Shown here piece after piece: positions 63,310-64,000 of a DNA stretch of 64,000 nt. Within the stretch, counting starts at the first letter, position 1, and each line of letters starts with the position of its first letter. The stretch comes from Arthrobacter zhangbolii (GTDB lineage: Bacteria > Actinomycetota > Actinomycetes > Actinomycetales > Micrococcaceae), in assembly GCF_022869865.1 (NCBI RefSeq), contig NZ_CP094984.1, positions 3,348,001-3,412,000 of the forward strand. Reading direction: 5' to 3'. The notes beneath the pieces are model-generated. The model searched no databases. It saw nothing but the letters and a program-made list of their open reading frames with translations, and was not told where the DNA came from. Made by a program: the position numbers and the translations under genes.

Positions 63310-64000
63310 GCGCTCACCTCACGGACCAGGCGGGCTGAGCGGCGTATGGCCTTCAGCTTCCGCATGACGTCGTTGCCGCCCCGGCCGAAATAGTCATGCA
63401 GCGCCGTGTATTCCGCGTACAGCGCGTTATAGGCCTGCGAACGCTCCGAATCCGGCAGGAACTCGTTGCGGTGCACCCTCCCCATGGCAGCCGCGGCGTC
63501 CCGCACGTGCGGGTACGCACCGGCGGCCACGGCAGCGTGGATGGCGGAGCCGAGTGCCGGGCCCTGGTCGCTGCCAATGACGGAGATCGGCATGCCGAGG
63601 ACGTCGGCGTAGATCTGCATCAGGAACCGGTTCCGAACGAGTCCCCCCGCCGCGACGAACTCCGTCACCGGAATGCCCGAGGAGGTGAAGGCCTCCACAA
63701 TGGTGCGGGTGCCGAAGGCCGTGGCTTCCAGCAGCGCCCGGTACACCTCGTGCGGGCGGGTTGCCAGGGTCAGTCCCACGAGCAGGCCGGAAAGCTCATG
63801 GTCCACCAGGACGGAGCGGTTCCCGGACTGCCAGTCCAGGGCAAGGAGCCCGTGGGCGCCTACCTCCTGCCCTGCAGCCTGTTCGGTGAGCAGATCATGC
63901 ACGCTCATCCCGCGGTCATCCGCCTCCCGGGTCAGTTCGGCGGGGACGAAGTGTGCGGTGAACCAGCCGAAAATGTCTCCGACACCTGACTGGCCGGCCT
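63306..64000 (-). CDS. araB: L-ribulokinase (3' part)
   Basis: The gene runs off the right edge; 231 residues of the C-terminal kinase domain are present. DIFGWF upstream, then LLALDWQSGNRSVL, ATAFGTRTIVEAF, FVAAGGLVRNRFLMQIYADVLG (core AAGGLVRNRFLMQ) and DQGPALGSAIHAA are the FGGY-family ATP and substrate segments. It is the first gene of araBDA; its promoter and any AraC/LacI regulator lie outside the window. Confidence 0.9.
   Translation of the reverse strand, partial: AGQSGVGDIFGWFTAHFVPAELTREADDRGMSVHDLLTEQAAGQEVGAHGLLALDWQSGNRSVLVDHELSGLLVGLTLATRPHEVYRALLEATAFGTRTIVEAFTSSGIPVTEFVAAGGLVRNRFLMQIYADVLGMPISVIGSDQGPALGSAIHAAVAAGAYPHVRDAAAAMGRVHRNEFLPDSERSQAYNALYAEYTALHDYFGRGGNDVMRKLKAIRRSARLVREVSA

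Overview
The window is chromosomal DNA from a high-GC Gram-positive actinobacterium, most likely an Arthrobacter-type member of the Micrococcaceae (inference). The reasons are the strong G+C bias at third codon positions, frequent GTG/TTG starts chosen by clear Shine-Dalgarno sites, and actinobacterial marker families: CarD, GAF-ANTAR, an Rpf/LysM cell-wall lytic protein, an LPDTG-anchored protease, a FabG3-like steroid dehydrogenase and a phd-type phenylpropanoid cluster. I found no rRNA, tRNA, CRISPR array, insertion sequence, prophage or attachment site.

Layout. 1-12.3 kb is a mixed housekeeping stretch: the end of an FMN-dependent lactate oxidase-type gene, two TetR regulators, a FabG3-like SDR, a DUF1295 membrane protein, GNAT, a formate/nitrite-type channel, a YbfB-type MFS pump, CarD, two tandem CNNM/CorC-type proteins, a DUF1992 protein and a zinc alcohol dehydrogenase. 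12.7-16.6 kb holds an orphan thiopeptide-type (Lant_dehydr_C) protein, a GAF-ANTAR regulator, a lone PstS and a DUF1304 protein. 16.6-19.3 kb is a tightly overlapping operon of an ECF sigma factor, O6-alkylguanine transferase, AlkB and AlkA. 19.4-26.8 kb has a FadD ligase, an EamA exporter, a large cell-wall anchored S1 protease followed by a lipoprotein resembling an isolated streptogrisin-type prodomain, and an XRE/DUF2975 pair. 27-32.3 kb has a truncated gene remnant, gap facing a ROK regulator across a perfect inverted repeat, and a two-component system followed by an Asp/Gln-rich membrane-anchored protein.

32.8-40.0 kb is a complete phenylpropanoid (cinnamate/dihydrocinnamate) side-chain degradation cluster of the phd/cou type: CoA ligase, MHS transporter, MarR repressor, then SDR, amidohydrolase, acyl-CoA dehydrogenase and MaoC hydratase. 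The same MarR-type operator occurs before the ligase and between the repressor and the SDR operon. 40.8-49.3 kb is a second catabolic island that I cannot assign to a described pathway: SDR, serine-esterase/beta-lactamase-fold hydrolase, self-sufficient CYP116B-type P450-reductase-ferredoxin fusion, TetR regulator and an NMT1-type ABC importer. 49.4-56.6 kb carries membrane proteins, MATE and MFS exporters, a DUF4031-HD fusion, a BNR-repeat/MoaD pair and an Rpf-LysM protein with a long leader. 57-64 kb is the L-arabinose operon on the minus strand: araB-araD-araA followed by a sugar ABC transporter.

The best candidates for new biology are the sigma factor-alkyltransferase repair operon, the unassigned P450 island, the in-trans protease prodomain and the orphan RiPP-type enzyme.
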